From Chelatococcus sp. (GTDB lineage: Bacteria > Pseudomonadota > Alphaproteobacteria > Rhizobiales > Beijerinckiaceae): a stretch of 64,000 nucleotides of DNA. The number at the start of each line of letters is the position of its first letter. The stretch's first letter is position 1. The position numbers and the translations under genes are program-made. The DNA is taken from contig QFQY01000003.1 of assembly GCA_003248805.1 (NCBI GenBank), positions 1-64,000 of the forward strand. Reading direction: 5' to 3'. The notes beneath the pieces are model-generated. The model worked only from the letters and a program-made list of their open reading frames with translations, did no database searches and was not told the origin of the DNA. Positions 25,327 through 34,324 of the stretch are shown here, in pieces.

Positions 25327-25351
25327 CTATTTTAGAATCATTCTAAAATAG
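25327..25351. promoter_or_regulatory. Irr-type iron control element (ICE box) before mbfA
   Basis: This is a perfect dyad with 12-base arms (CTATTTTAGAAT and ATTCTAAAATAG) around one central base. The core TTAGAATCATTCTAA matches the ICE consensus TTAGAA-N3-TTCTAA. It ends nine bases before the mbfA ATG, so it overlaps the place where the ribosome-binding site or transcription start would be. In Rhizobiales Irr binds ICE sites under iron limitation; at mbfA it acts as a repressor. The binding here is inferred. Confidence 0.85.
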
Positions 25352-25360
25352 AGACACGCC

Positions 25361-26353
25361 ATGCTCCCTCGCCTCTCTTTGCCCGGCTTCGGCGGCAAGC
25401 GCCGCTTCGACGACCTTTCCGAGAAGGAAATCCTCGCCCTGGCCATCTCCTCCGAGGAGGAGGACGGACGCATCTACGCGACCTACGCCCAGATCCTGCG
25501 CAAGGAATACCCGGCCTCCGCGGCCATCTTCGACGAGATGGCCAGGGAGGAGGACGGTCATCGCTCCCGCCTGATCGACGCCTACCGGCAGCGCTTCGGC
25601 GACGTGATCCTGCCCATCCGCCGCGAGCATGTCGCCGATTTCTACACGCGCAAGCCGGTCTGGCTGGTGGAGAACCTCGGGCTCGAACGCATCCGCGAGG
25701 AAGCCGAGGACATGGAGCGCCAGGCCCGCGACTTCTATGTCGCCGCCGCCGGCCGCTCCAGCGACGCCGAGACCCGCAGGCTGCTCGGCGATCTCGCCGC
25801 CGCCGAAGCCGGCCACGAGACGAAGGCGCAGGAGCTCACCGACACGCATCTGGGCTCCGAGGCGCGCGCGGAAGAGGATTTCGCCGCCCGCCGCCAGTTC
25901 GTCCTCACCTGGGTCCAGCCCGGCCTGGCGGGGCTGATGGACGGCTCGGTCTCGACGCTGGCCCCGATCTTCGCCACCGCCTTCGCCACGCAAAATCCCT
26001 GGACGACGTTCCTCGTCGGCCTTTCCGCATCGGTGGGCGCGGGCATCTCGATGGGCTTCACGGAAGCGGCCCATGACGACGGCAAGCTTTCGGGCCGCGG
26101 CGCGCCCTGGAAGCGCGGGCTCGCCTCGGGCGTCATGACGGCGCTCGGCGGGCTCGGCCATGCTCTGCCCTATCTCATCCCGTCCTTCTGGACCGCGACG
26201 GCCATCGCGCTCTGCGTGGTCTTCTTCGAGCTCTGGGCGATCGCCTGGATCCAGAACCGCTACATGGAGACGCCCTTCCTGCGCGCCGTCTTCCAGGTCG
26301 TGCTGGGGGGCAGCCTGGTGCTGGCGGCGGGCATCCTGATCGGCGCCGCCTGA
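25361..26353 (+). CDS. mbfA: Membrane-bound ferritin MbfA (rubrerythrin-VIT1 fusion)
   Basis: The 330-residue protein joins a ferritin-like/rubrerythrin domain (residues 1-165) to a VIT1/CCC1 domain of about five helices (170-330). Metal-binding ExxH-type motifs can be seen at E63-E64..H67 (MAREEDGHR) and E149..H152 (AEAGHETK), with further acidic residues in EEEDGRIY and EEAEDMER. MbfA exports iron and protects against iron-dependent peroxide damage in Bradyrhizobium and Agrobacterium. It is preceded by a perfect ICE box and lies beside the superoxide dismutase gene, which fits control by iron status. Identity is strongly supported. Confidence 0.93.
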   Translation: MLPRLSLPGFGGKRRFDDLSEKEILALAISSEEEDGRIYATYAQILRKEYPASAAIFDEMAREEDGHRSRLIDAYRQRFGDVILPIRREHVADFYTRKPVWLVENLGLERIREEAEDMERQARDFYVAAAGRSSDAETRRLLGDLAAAEAGHETKAQELTDTHLGSEARAEEDFAARRQFVLTWVQPGLAGLMDGSVSTLAPIFATAFATQNPWTTFLVGLSASVGAGISMGFTEAAHDDGKLSGRGAPWKRGLASGVMTALGGLGHALPYLIPSFWTATAIALCVVFFELWAIAWIQNRYMETPFLRAVFQVVLGGSLVLAAGILIGAA

Positions 26354-26469
26354 CACGGGCGCGAGGGGGTGGAAAGGCGGATCGGCCCGGCGGCCGAATG
26401 GTCGCCGGTCGGTCCGTCGCGGCATCCGCGATAGCGCGCAATCCGCGCGATCGGCTTAAGCGTTCTGCA

Positions 26470-27741
26470 ATGACGGCCCATCCATACCCGGCAGGCCCCT
26501 CGCCCATCGTTCCAGAGTCTGCTGTGCCGCTGGATTACCATTCGCTTCTGACGGCCTTCGCGCTTTCGGGCTGCGGTCTGGCCCTGACCTTCCTGGTCAG
26601 TTGGCTGGTCTCCAGGACGGAACGGTTCCTGATCGCCTGGACGCTGGGCGTTTCGTTCATGGCGCTCGGCGTGCTGCTTTATAGCTTCTACGCGACGACC
26701 ATGTCGCCGCTGCTCGGCGCGGGCGGCTACGCGATCCTGCTGGCCGGCCTCGCCTTCGTGTATGGAGCGGGCCGTGAATTCCGCACCGGCGTCCTTCCGT
26801 GGCGCGGCATGAGCGTCATGGCGGTCGGCTCCTCGACCGCCATGACGGTGCCCATGCTGGCCGGCTACAACGGCATCGCCATCGTCACGCTCAACATCGC
26901 GGCGGCGATCATCCTGTTCGTCACCGCCTGGGACTACTGGCTCGGGCGCGCCGAGGCCCGGCTCGCCATCCCCTTGCTGACGGCCCTCTACGTCGTGACG
27001 GGGCTCTCCTTCGTTCCCTGTGCCGTCCTGCTGCTGCTCGATGGGGAATGGCGCCTGTCGCAGGCGCCCGCGAACTGGGCCGAGGACCTCAACATCGCCG
27101 TCTGCCTGACCACGCTCGCCGGAATCGGCGCGCTGTCCCTGGCGCTCAACCAGGCGCGGCTGGCGCGCGGCCACAAGCGGGACGCCGAAACCGATCCCCT
27201 CACAGGGCTGCTCAACCGGCGCGCCCTGCTCCGCAACATCGCGGACGGCATCGAAGGCCCCGCCGCCCTGATCGTCTTCGACATGGACCACTTCAAGGCG
27301 ATCAACGACATCCACGGGCATCAGGCGGGCGACGATACGCTGCGGGTCTTCGGCGAGGTGCTGATGCTCTCCTGCCGGCCGAAGGGGCTCGCCGCGCGGC
27401 TGGGCGGCGAGGAGTTCGCGCTGCTGGTGCCCGACTGCTCGCTCGTCGCGGCCACGCTTCTCGCGGATGCCGTGCGCGCACGTCTGGCCAAGTGCCGCTT
27501 CAGCGGAAACGGCGGGCCGTTCGGCTGCACAGCCAGCGCCGGCATCGCCTGCTCCGAGGACGCCGTCATCGACTTCGACGCGCTGCTGCACGACGCCGAC
27601 AAGGCCCTCTACGCCGCCAAGCGCGACGGCCGCGACCGTGTCGCCGTCAGCTCGGGTGGCGTGGAAGTCCTGGCCAGCAGCCGCTCGTCGCCGGATGGCC
27701 AGCGCGGCCCCGTCGACCTCGTCAGGTTCAGGACGGGCTAG
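26470..27741 (+). CDS. Membrane diguanylate cyclase (GGDEF)
   Basis: The 423-residue protein has seven predicted helices (about residues 22-240) followed by a GGDEF domain. The active-site motif is ARLGGEEFALLVPD, and the domain start TDPLTGLLNRRALL and the metal-binding IVFDMDHFKAIND are intact. The GGEEF variant is active in known enzymes. The inhibitory I-site RxxD expected a few residues earlier is not there (RPKG). It should make cyclic di-GMP from two GTP. No EAL or PilZ partner is nearby. ATG at 26470 is used; upstream ATG (26398) and downstream GTG (26524) starts are possible. Confidence 0.88.
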   Translation: MTAHPYPAGPSPIVPESAVPLDYHSLLTAFALSGCGLALTFLVSWLVSRTERFLIAWTLGVSFMALGVLLYSFYATTMSPLLGAGGYAILLAGLAFVYGAGREFRTGVLPWRGMSVMAVGSSTAMTVPMLAGYNGIAIVTLNIAAAIILFVTAWDYWLGRAEARLAIPLLTALYVVTGLSFVPCAVLLLLDGEWRLSQAPANWAEDLNIAVCLTTLAGIGALSLALNQARLARGHKRDAETDPLTGLLNRRALLRNIADGIEGPAALIVFDMDHFKAINDIHGHQAGDDTLRVFGEVLMLSCRPKGLAARLGGEEFALLVPDCSLVAATLLADAVRARLAKCRFSGNGGPFGCTASAGIACSEDAVIDFDALLHDADKALYAAKRDGRDRVAVSSGGVEVLASSRSSPDGQRGPVDLVRFRTG

Positions 27742-27750
27742 GGAGCTGCC

Positions 27751-28656
27751 TCACCCGAGCGCCTGGCTGGCCAGCGCGATGCGCTGCGGACCGGCCGCGA
27801 AGCGCGGCGTGAAGGGCGGCCGCCCCAGCCCCATCGACGTGGCGCTGTCGTGGATCTGCATGCCGTTGGCGACGAGGAAGTTGACATAGGCGCCATTGCA
27901 GGCGGGCGTGTCGGCCCGCAGGAAGCGGCCGGCATGGGCCTCGACATAGGGGCGCGACACGGCGATCGCGTCCTGCTCGGTCGCAGCGACGACCGGACCG
28001 ATGACATGCCCGCGCCCGAAAGGCCGGCACAGGGCGAAGGCGACGATCTCGTCGTTGCGAAGGAGGACCTGGCCGCGCGAGGCCGGCAGCAAGGCCCGAA
28101 AGGCGGCGGAACGGTCCATGCCTGTCGCGGCATCGTCGAGCCGCAGGAGGCTTTCGTGATCGCCGGAGGCGAGAGGACGAAGCGAGCCCTCCGCCCTGGC
28201 CGAGGACGCGGCCATTCCCGGAGCCGGCGCCTCCGGCGTCGCCTCGCCCTGGCACCGCAGAATCTTCTGCTCGTAGCCGTATCCGAGCGAGCGATAGAGC
28301 CGCTTCGCCTCGCGCGTGGCGTTGAGGCCGAAGACCGCCCCCTTGTTCAGCTCGTGCGCCTTCTCCATGAGCCAGCGCCCCGCCCCCTGCTCCTGCAGCC
28401 GCGGCAAGGTGATGAGCATGCAGATCATGGCGAAATCCGTGTCGTAGCGCAGCCACATCACGGTTCCGACCACCCGCCCGATCTCGTCGACGGCCGCGAG
28501 CCCCTGCCCCAGTTCGAGCAGCATGTGCCAGTCGGTTTCCCGATGCGGCCATCCGACCGAGACGGACAGCGCGTGCAGCAGCGCGGGATCGACTTCCTTG
28601 ACGTCGCGCAGCGTGAGCTCGAACGTGTCGATATGCAGTCGCGCAATCGTCTCCAA
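27751..28656 (-). CDS. Two-domain GNAT N-acetyltransferase (paralogue of 35315-36166)
   Basis: The 301-residue protein has an N-terminal GNAT domain with VGTVMWLRYDTDFAMICMLI and acetyl-CoA loop QEQGAGRWLMEKA, and a C-terminal second GNAT-like domain (PF18014 type) with RPFGRGHVIGPVVAATEQDA. It ends in ALASQALG. The start is TTG with GGAGG nine bases upstream; the longer frame to 30891 runs antisense through two genes and is a shadow. Acetyl-CoA is the probable donor; the substrate is unknown. It is divergent from the argE-like gene and resembles a second copy linked to the aminotransferase gene. Confidence 0.82.
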   Translation of the reverse strand: METIARLHIDTFELTLRDVKEVDPALLHALSVSVGWPHRETDWHMLLELGQGLAAVDEIGRVVGTVMWLRYDTDFAMICMLITLPRLQEQGAGRWLMEKAHELNKGAVFGLNATREAKRLYRSLGYGYEQKILRCQGEATPEAPAPGMAASSARAEGSLRPLASGDHESLLRLDDAATGMDRSAAFRALLPASRGQVLLRNDEIVAFALCRPFGRGHVIGPVVAATEQDAIAVSRPYVEAHAGRFLRADTPACNGAYVNFLVANGMQIHDSATSMGLGRPPFTPRFAAGPQRIALASQALG

Positions 28657-28860
28657 GGCGCCGCCTCCACCCTGCCCACGGCTCTGACCCGGCCTTGGGT
28701 CCGGCCGGTTACCGATCGGTTGTAGCCCAACCCGACAACAGGAAGCACCGTTATTCCGGAGCATTTCGGCAGGGAAGTCCGTGGCGACGGGCGGAAACGA
28801 TCCGACCGCCGCCGCACAGCCCCTATCCTGTCGACACCGCAGCCGGAACCGGAGCCTCGC

Positions 28861-29994
28861 GTGACGCCGGAAGACATCCTCAGCGCCCTGATCGGGTTCC
28901 CCTCCGTGGTGGGGCAGCCCAACGCGGCCATTGCGGGCTGGATCGCGCAGTATCTCGGCGATCGCGGCGTCGAAGCGCAGCTCCTTCCCGGCCCCGAGGG
29001 CGACCGGGCGAATCTCTTCGCCACCATCGGCCCGCGTGACGTGCCCGGCCTCATCCTGTCCGGCCATATGGACGTCGTCCCGGCGCAGGAGCCGCAATGG
29101 AGCGCCGATCCCTTCCGGTTGCGCGCGGAGGGCGACAAGCTGTTCGGGCGCGGCACGAGCGACATGAAGGGCTTTCTCGCCGCGGCCCTCGCCATCGTCC
29201 CGGCCCTCGTCGCCCTGAAGCCCGGCCGGCCGATCCATCTCGCCTTCTCCTATGACGAGGAGGCCGGCTGCCGCGGCGTTCCCCATCTCATTGCCCGCCT
29301 GCCGTCGCTGTACGCCGTCCCCGCCGCGGCCGTGATCGGCGAGCCGAGCGGCCTGCGGCCGATCCTCGCCCATAAGGGCAAGGCCGCCGCGCGCGCCGAG
29401 ATTCGGGGCCGGTCCGGCCATTCCTCCCGCCCCGATCTCGGCCTCAACGCGATCCACGCGATGGGGCGGATCGTCGCCGCCGCCGACGAGGCCGCCTCGA
29501 AGCTGCGGGGCGGCCCGCTCGATCCCGTCTTCGCGCCGCCCTATTCCACCATCCAGATCGGCACGATCCGTGGCGGCGACGCGCTGAACATCATCCCGGA
29601 GAGCTGTGTCGTCGAGATCGAGGCGCGCGCGATCGCCGGCGCCTCGCCGGCCGCGCTGCTCCAGCCGGTGCGCGAGGCGCTGGAAGACCTGCAGGCGGAG
29701 GGCTTCGCAACGAACTGGCTGCCGCTCGCCGGCTACCCCGCGCTGTCGCTCGCCGCCGACGCGCCGATCGCCCGGCTGATGGCCCGCATCACCGGAGAGG
29801 CTCCCCTCGCGGCGGTGAGCTACGGCACGGAGGCCGGTCTCTACCAGGCGGCGGGGATCGACGCGATCATCTGCGGACCGGGCGACATCGCCCGCGCCCA
29901 CAAGCCCGACGAATACATCACGCGCGGCGAGCTCGCCGCCTGCGTCGGCATGCTCGAACGGCTCTGCGCGCAATTCGCGCAGGACACGCCCTGA
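28861..29994 (+). CDS. Acetylornithine deacetylase-like M20 peptidase (ArgE family)
   Basis: The 377-residue protein has the M20 metal centre: H69 and D71 in LSGHMDVVPAQ, SDMKG near residue 104, DEEAGCRG with the general-base glutamate, and the late CGPGDIARAHKPDEYI typical of ArgE. It also has the lid domain (VEIEARAIAGASP). It could deacetylate N-acetylornithine or another N-acylated amino acid, and the GNAT genes nearby make N-acyl amino acids plausible. Start GTG at 28861 follows a GGAG box eight bases upstream. ghrA follows after 24 bases. Confidence 0.85.
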   Translation: MTPEDILSALIGFPSVVGQPNAAIAGWIAQYLGDRGVEAQLLPGPEGDRANLFATIGPRDVPGLILSGHMDVVPAQEPQWSADPFRLRAEGDKLFGRGTSDMKGFLAAALAIVPALVALKPGRPIHLAFSYDEEAGCRGVPHLIARLPSLYAVPAAAVIGEPSGLRPILAHKGKAAARAEIRGRSGHSSRPDLGLNAIHAMGRIVAAADEAASKLRGGPLDPVFAPPYSTIQIGTIRGGDALNIIPESCVVEIEARAIAGASPAALLQPVREALEDLQAEGFATNWLPLAGYPALSLAADAPIARLMARITGEAPLAAVSYGTEAGLYQAAGIDAIICGPGDIARAHKPDEYITRGELAACVGMLERLCAQFAQDTP

Positions 29995-30018
29995 TCTCCC
30001 GGCCCGACGGAGCTCGCC

Positions 30019-30942
30019 TTGACCTTCCTTTTCAATTCGACCGAGCAGCGGGCGGGGGTGTTCGCCGCCCGTTTCGCCGAGGAACTGCCCGATATCCGCT
30101 TCATCAGAAGCAACGAGCCCCATGACCCCGCCGAGATCCGCTACCTGATCACCTGGACGGCGCCGGAGAACCTCCACCGCTACGTCAATCTGGAGATCCT
30201 GTTCTCGATCGGGGCCGGCATCGACCAGATGAACACGGACGGCCTGCCGGCCCACGTCCTCGTCGTGCGCATGGTCGAGGAAGGCATCACCCGGATGATG
30301 CAGGAATACGTCACGCTCGGCGTGCTCGCCCTGCACCGGCAATGGCCCGCCTATATCGCACAGCAGAAGGCGGCGCACTGGGCGCCCCATGATCTCGTCG
30401 CGGCTCCGGACAGGCGGATCGGCGTGCTCGGGCTGGGCATGATGGGATCGGCGGTGATCGAGCGCCTGAAGCCTTTCGGCTTCCCGATTTCGGGCTGGAG
30501 CCGCTCGCCACGAACGATCGACGGGATTCGCTGCCTTCACGGCCCGGAAGGCCTCGCCACCCTGCTCGCCGGGACCGACATCCTGGTCTGCCTGCTGCCG
30601 CTCACCCCGGAAACCACCGGCATCCTCGATGCGAAGCTCTTTGCGCAGCTTCCCGCCGGGGCCGGCCTCGTGCATGTGGGCCGCGGCCAGCATCTCGACC
30701 ATGCGGCCCTGCTCGATGCGCTCGACCGCGGCCATCTCTCCGCCGCCGTCCTCGACGTGACAGAGCCCGAGCCGCTGCCAGCCGACCACCGCCTGTGGAG
30801 CCACCCCAGGGTGATCCTGACGCCGCATATCGCCAGCAAGGTCGAGCCCGCCCCCGCCGCCCGGGCCGTCGTCGAGAACCTCCGCCGTCATCGCTCCGGC
30901 CTGCCGCCGGTCGGCCTCGTCGACCGCAGCCGCGGCTACTGA
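30019..30942 (+). CDS. D-2-hydroxyacid dehydrogenase (GhrA-like glyoxylate/hydroxypyruvate reductase)
   Basis: The 307-residue protein has the Rossmann NAD(P) motif GVLGLGMMGSAVIERL, the loop LLPLTPETTGILDAKLFAQL, the catalytic arginine region HVGRGQHLDHAALL and the catalytic histidine in VILTPHIASKVEP. It fits the GhrA group of 2-hydroxyacid dehydrogenases, which reduce glyoxylate and hydroxypyruvate. Start TTG at 30019 has GGAG six bases before it. It lies between the ArgE-like gene and the cupin gene in one probable operon. It may clear an oxoacid or glyoxylate formed by the oxidases of the cluster. Confidence 0.85.
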   Translation: MTFLFNSTEQRAGVFAARFAEELPDIRFIRSNEPHDPAEIRYLITWTAPENLHRYVNLEILFSIGAGIDQMNTDGLPAHVLVVRMVEEGITRMMQEYVTLGVLALHRQWPAYIAQQKAAHWAPHDLVAAPDRRIGVLGLGMMGSAVIERLKPFGFPISGWSRSPRTIDGIRCLHGPEGLATLLAGTDILVCLLPLTPETTGILDAKLFAQLPAGAGLVHVGRGQHLDHAALLDALDRGHLSAAVLDVTEPEPLPADHRLWSHPRVILTPHIASKVEPAPAARAVVENLRRHRSGLPPVGLVDRSRGY

Positions 30943-30972
30943 ATCCCTTCACCCCGAACGAAAGGCCGTCCC

Positions 30973-31326
30973 ATGTCGCTCCTCATCAAGCTCGACCTCG
31001 CTCCCACCAGCGAGCCCAGGCACTCCAAGGCCGCCCCGGACCGCCTCGTCTCCGGCGATCCCTCGTTCAAGACCTGGGCGCAGGACCAGTCCCGCGGCGA
31101 GCCCGTGCGCACCGGCGTCTGGGAAGCGACGCCCGGCGAAACCCGCTCGATCAAGGGCGAGACGGTGGAATTCTGCTACATCCTCTCGGGCGTCGTGGAG
31201 CTGACCGAGGAAGGCCAGCCGCCGCGCACCTTCCGCGCCGGCGACAGCTTCGTGATGAAGCCCGGCTTCGTCGGCGTCTGGAAAACGATCGAGACCGTCC
31301 GCAAGATCTACGTCATCGTCGGCTGA
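30973..31326 (+). CDS. Cupin-domain protein
   Basis: The 117-residue protein is a single cupin barrel. The conserved loops appear as GETVEFCYILSGVVELTEEG and the later FRAGDSFVMKPGFVGVWKTI. The second motif keeps the proline-glycine turn but only a few metal ligands. It resembles small cupins annotated as ethanolamine-utilisation-like (EutQ-type) proteins with no known activity. It starts 30 bases after ghrA. It may be a sensor or stabiliser linked to the catabolic operon. Confidence 0.82.
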   Translation: MSLLIKLDLAPTSEPRHSKAAPDRLVSGDPSFKTWAQDQSRGEPVRTGVWEATPGETRSIKGETVEFCYILSGVVELTEEGQPPRTFRAGDSFVMKPGFVGVWKTIETVRKIYVIVG

Positions 31327-31458
31327 GGCAGGCGCCGAAGAATCGGCCGCCCGGGCCCCTGCAAACAGGATTTCCGGTCGGCCGAACGGCCCTCGCAGGC
31401 GCAAATGTCGGGCCGGGCCGGACTAGGCTCGGGGCGACCACCATCCGGAGACGCGCCC

Positions 31459-32922
31459 TTGTCGCTGAGTTTCGATCCCGCTTCGGTCACGCTCCCGCGC
31501 GGCCATTTCATCGCCGGCGAATGGGTCGACGCCAGGGATGGCATCGACCTGCATCGCCCCTCCGACGCGGTCGCCTTCGCCGCCTGCCCGATCGCCGATG
31601 CGGGCCTCGTCGACCGTGCCGTGGCCGCCGCGAAGACCGCGCTGGCACAGAGCGGCTGGGGCCGGCTGGCGCCGCGCGAGCGCGCCCGCGCGCTCCACCG
31701 CTGGGCCGATCTCATCGAGGCGGAGGCGGAGACGCTGGCGAGGCTGGAGGCCGTCGCCTCCACCCGGCCGATCTCAGAGCTCATGGCGGGCGACGTCCCC
31801 GTGACGGCCGAGCAGATCCGCTTCTTCGCCGAATTCGCCGACAAGGAAGGCGGCGATCTCGTCCCGACGGGGTCCGACAGCTTCGGCATGATCGCGACCG
31901 AGCCCTATGGCGTCGTCGGCGCCATCACGCCCTGGAACTTTCCGATCAACATGGCCGGCTGGAAGCTCGGCCCCGCGCTCGCCGCCGGCAACGCCGTCGT
32001 GCTGAAGCCCTCCGAGATGACCCCCTTCGCGACGCTCTACCTCGCGGAGCTGTCGGTTCGGGCCGGCCTGCCGGCTGGCCTGATCAACATCGTCCTCGGC
32101 GACGGGCGGACGACCGGCACCGCGATCACCGGCCACCCCGACATCGCCAAGGTCAGCTTCACCGGCTCCACCGCCGCCGGCGCGGCGATCATGGAGAACG
32201 TCGCCCGCACCGGCATCAAGCCGATGACGCTCGAGCTCGGGGGAAAAAGCCCGCAACTCGTCTTCGCCGACGCCGACCTCCCGCTCGCCGCCGCCGCCAT
32301 CGCCCGCAGCATCCTCGGCAATGCCGGCCAGGCCTGCGTCGCGGGCTCGCGCCTGATCGTGGCGGAAAGCGTCGCGGAGGAGCTGGTCGGGCTCATCGTC
32401 GCGCGCATGAAGGAGGTCCGCCCCGGCCCGACCTGGGATGCGGCGAGCGCCTATTCGCCGATCATCTCCGAGCGCCAGATCGCCCGCATGGAGAGCATCA
32501 TCGATGCGGCGGTGGCGCGCGGCGCCCGGCCCCGGCTCGGCGGCGAGCGCCTCGACCGTGCAGGCTATTTCTACGCGCCGACCGTGCTGGAGGGCGTCGA
32601 CGCCGCCTCGCCGGCCGTGACCGAGGAGATCTTCGGCCCGGTCCTGACCGTCCAGACCTTCCGGGACGAAGAGGAAGGGCTCGGGCTCGCCGATCACCCG
32701 ACCTACGGGCTCTGCGCCGGCCTCTACACGCGCGACCTGTCGCGAGCGCTGCGCGTGACCGGCCGCCTGCAGGCCGGCACGGTCTGGGTCAATCGCTATG
32801 GCCGCTCGCGCGACCACATCCTGCCGACAGGGGGCTACAAGCAGTCCGGCCTCGGCAAGGACCTCGGGCGCGAGGCCTATCTCGCCAACCGAAAGTCGAA
32901 GAGCGTCCTGATCGCCCTCTGA
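31459..32922 (+). CDS. NAD(P)-dependent aldehyde dehydrogenase
   Basis: The 487-residue protein belongs to the aldehyde dehydrogenase superfamily. Catalytic C293 lies in GNAGQACVAGS and E259 in TLELGGKSP; the NAD motif FTGSTAAG and the typical ITPWNFPINMAGWK are present. The sequence resembles betaine/aminobutyraldehyde or succinate semialdehyde dehydrogenases, so a substrate made by oxidative deamination of amines is likely. TTG at 31459 has GGAG eight bases upstream; an ATG at 31405 would add 18 residues. It ends just before the convergent oxidase gene. Confidence 0.9.
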   Translation: MSLSFDPASVTLPRGHFIAGEWVDARDGIDLHRPSDAVAFAACPIADAGLVDRAVAAAKTALAQSGWGRLAPRERARALHRWADLIEAEAETLARLEAVASTRPISELMAGDVPVTAEQIRFFAEFADKEGGDLVPTGSDSFGMIATEPYGVVGAITPWNFPINMAGWKLGPALAAGNAVVLKPSEMTPFATLYLAELSVRAGLPAGLINIVLGDGRTTGTAITGHPDIAKVSFTGSTAAGAAIMENVARTGIKPMTLELGGKSPQLVFADADLPLAAAAIARSILGNAGQACVAGSRLIVAESVAEELVGLIVARMKEVRPGPTWDAASAYSPIISERQIARMESIIDAAVARGARPRLGGERLDRAGYFYAPTVLEGVDAASPAVTEEIFGPVLTVQTFRDEEEGLGLADHPTYGLCAGLYTRDLSRALRVTGRLQAGTVWVNRYGRSRDHILPTGGYKQSGLGKDLGREAYLANRKSKSVLIAL

Positions 32923-32937
32923 GGAGCCGATGCCGTC

Positions 32938-32960
32938 GGAGCGGATACCCTGTCCGCTCC
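32938..32960 (+). terminator. Hairpin after the aldehyde dehydrogenase gene
   Basis: An 8-base-pair stem GGAGCGGA / TCCGCTCC with a 7-base loop begins 15 bases after the stop codon. No U-run follows, so it is a weak or Rho-assisted terminator. Confidence 0.35.
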
Positions 32961-32982
32961 GATGTCCGGCACGGAAGAAGAA

Positions 32983-33007
32983 AGGCGCCGGAGCTCGTCC
33001 GGCGCCT
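32983..33007 (-). terminator. Rho-independent terminator of the oxidase gene at 33036-34313
   Basis: A 10-base-pair stem AGGCGCCGGA / TCCGGCGCCT has a 5-base loop and, read on the minus strand, is followed by TTTCTTCTTCC. It starts 28 bases past the stop of the minus-strand oxidase gene. It is a good terminator. Confidence 0.75.
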
Positions 33008-33035
33008 CCCAGTATGCAGCGACAGCTCTTTCGAC

Positions 33036-34313
33036 CTACTGAATGCGGTCGAGCGCCTTGTAGTAGAGGCCGACCAGCGGCAGGAACCAGGGCTTGCCGA
33101 AATGGCCGGGCACGGCCGGCCAGGCCAGCCCTTCCAGCGGGTTGCGATTGGGGCGGCCGAGGATCGCATCGGCCATGATCATGCCGAGATGCGTCGACAT
33201 CTGCGCGCCGTGGCCGGAATAGCCCATGGCGTACCAGACGCCGTCCTCGTAGCCCGCGCGGGGATAGCGATCCTTGGTCATGTCGACCAGCCCGCCCCAG
33301 CAATAGTCGATCTCGACATCCTTCAGCTGCGGGAAGATGTTTGCGAGGCTCGCACGCAGGATGGCGCCGCTCTTCGCGTCGGAGGTCTGGTCCGACGTGG
33401 CGGAGAAGCGCGCCCGCCCGCCGAAGATCAGTCGGTTGTCCGGGGACAGGCGGAAGTAGTTGCCGATATTGAGGGAGGTCACGGCCGTGCGGTTGCCGGG
33501 CATGGTCGCCGCGACTTCCGCCGCGCTCAGAGGCCGCGTCGCGATCAGGAAGCTGCCGACCGCAATGATCCGGCGCCGGAACCAGGAGAAGGGCCCGGAG
33601 GTGTAGGCCCCCGTCGCCACCAGCACGTCCTTGGCCGAGACGCTTCCGCGCGGCGTCTGGAGGACATGCCGTCCCCCGTCCTGCCGGCGCTCGGTGACGG
33701 GCGCATGCTCGTGGATCACCGCGCCGTGCCGGACGGCGGCCGCTGCCAGCCCGGTCACGAAGCGGCCCATATGCATCATGGCGCTCTTCTTCGAGAGCAT
33801 CGCGCCATAGAACGAGTCCGAGCCGATCTCGCCCGCGAGTTCGGCACGGCTCAGCATCGCCGTATCGGGATCGGCCTCGCGATGCAGCACCTCGAAATTG
33901 CGGGTGAGCCCGGCGACATGCTCCGGCTTGGAGGCGAGCTTGAGCTTGCCCGCGCGCCGGAAGGAGCAGTCGATGCCCTCTTCCGCCACGATCCGCTCGA
34001 TCGTATCGACCGAATCGTCGAAGGCCTTGTAGAGCGCCAGCGCGCGCTCGGGCCCCAGCGCCGCCTTGGCCGCGATGAAGCTGTGGGCCAGCCCATTGTT
34101 GAGGTGGCCGCCATTGCGGCCGGATGCTCCATAGCCGACGCTTTCCGCTTCCAGCACGACGACCCGGGCGCCGGCCATGGCGAGCTGCCGCGCGGCCGCG
34201 AGACCGGTGAAGCCGCCGCCGACGATGGCGACGTCATAGGTGCCCTCGACCGGCCCCTCGGCGGCGCCGGTGAATGTGCTGGCCGTGTCGTGCCAATAGG
34301 ATTTGAACTGCAT
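33036..34313 (-). CDS. FAD-dependent amine oxidase, DAO family (PuuB/gamma-glutamylputrescine oxidase-like)
   Basis: The 425-residue flavoprotein has the dinucleotide motif VAIVGGGFTGLAAARQLAMAG, the adjacent SGRNGGHLNNGL of the PuuB/OrdL group, and the late VWYAMGYSGHGAQMSTHLG. These enzymes oxidise a C-N bond, releasing an aldehyde or imine plus hydrogen peroxide. The substrate is unknown; gamma-glutamylated amines are one option. The HAD gene lies 11 bases upstream in the same direction, so they form an operon. It resembles the oxidase at 48127-49437, pointing to duplication. Confidence 0.88.
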   Translation of the reverse strand: MQFKSYWHDTASTFTGAAEGPVEGTYDVAIVGGGFTGLAAARQLAMAGARVVVLEAESVGYGASGRNGGHLNNGLAHSFIAAKAALGPERALALYKAFDDSVDTIERIVAEEGIDCSFRRAGKLKLASKPEHVAGLTRNFEVLHREADPDTAMLSRAELAGEIGSDSFYGAMLSKKSAMMHMGRFVTGLAAAAVRHGAVIHEHAPVTERRQDGGRHVLQTPRGSVSAKDVLVATGAYTSGPFSWFRRRIIAVGSFLIATRPLSAAEVAATMPGNRTAVTSLNIGNYFRLSPDNRLIFGGRARFSATSDQTSDAKSGAILRASLANIFPQLKDVEIDYCWGGLVDMTKDRYPRAGYEDGVWYAMGYSGHGAQMSTHLGMIMADAILGRPNRNPLEGLAWPAVPGHFGKPWFLPLVGLYYKALDRIQ

Positions 34314-34324
34314 CGGCCCCGGCC

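Noticed and set aside
27751..30891. 1046-residue minus-strand open frame ending in the GNAT enzyme
   Set aside because: Only the last 301 codons match a protein family; the upstream part is antisense to the argE-like and ghrA-like genes. The TTG start at 28656 has a good ribosome-binding site.
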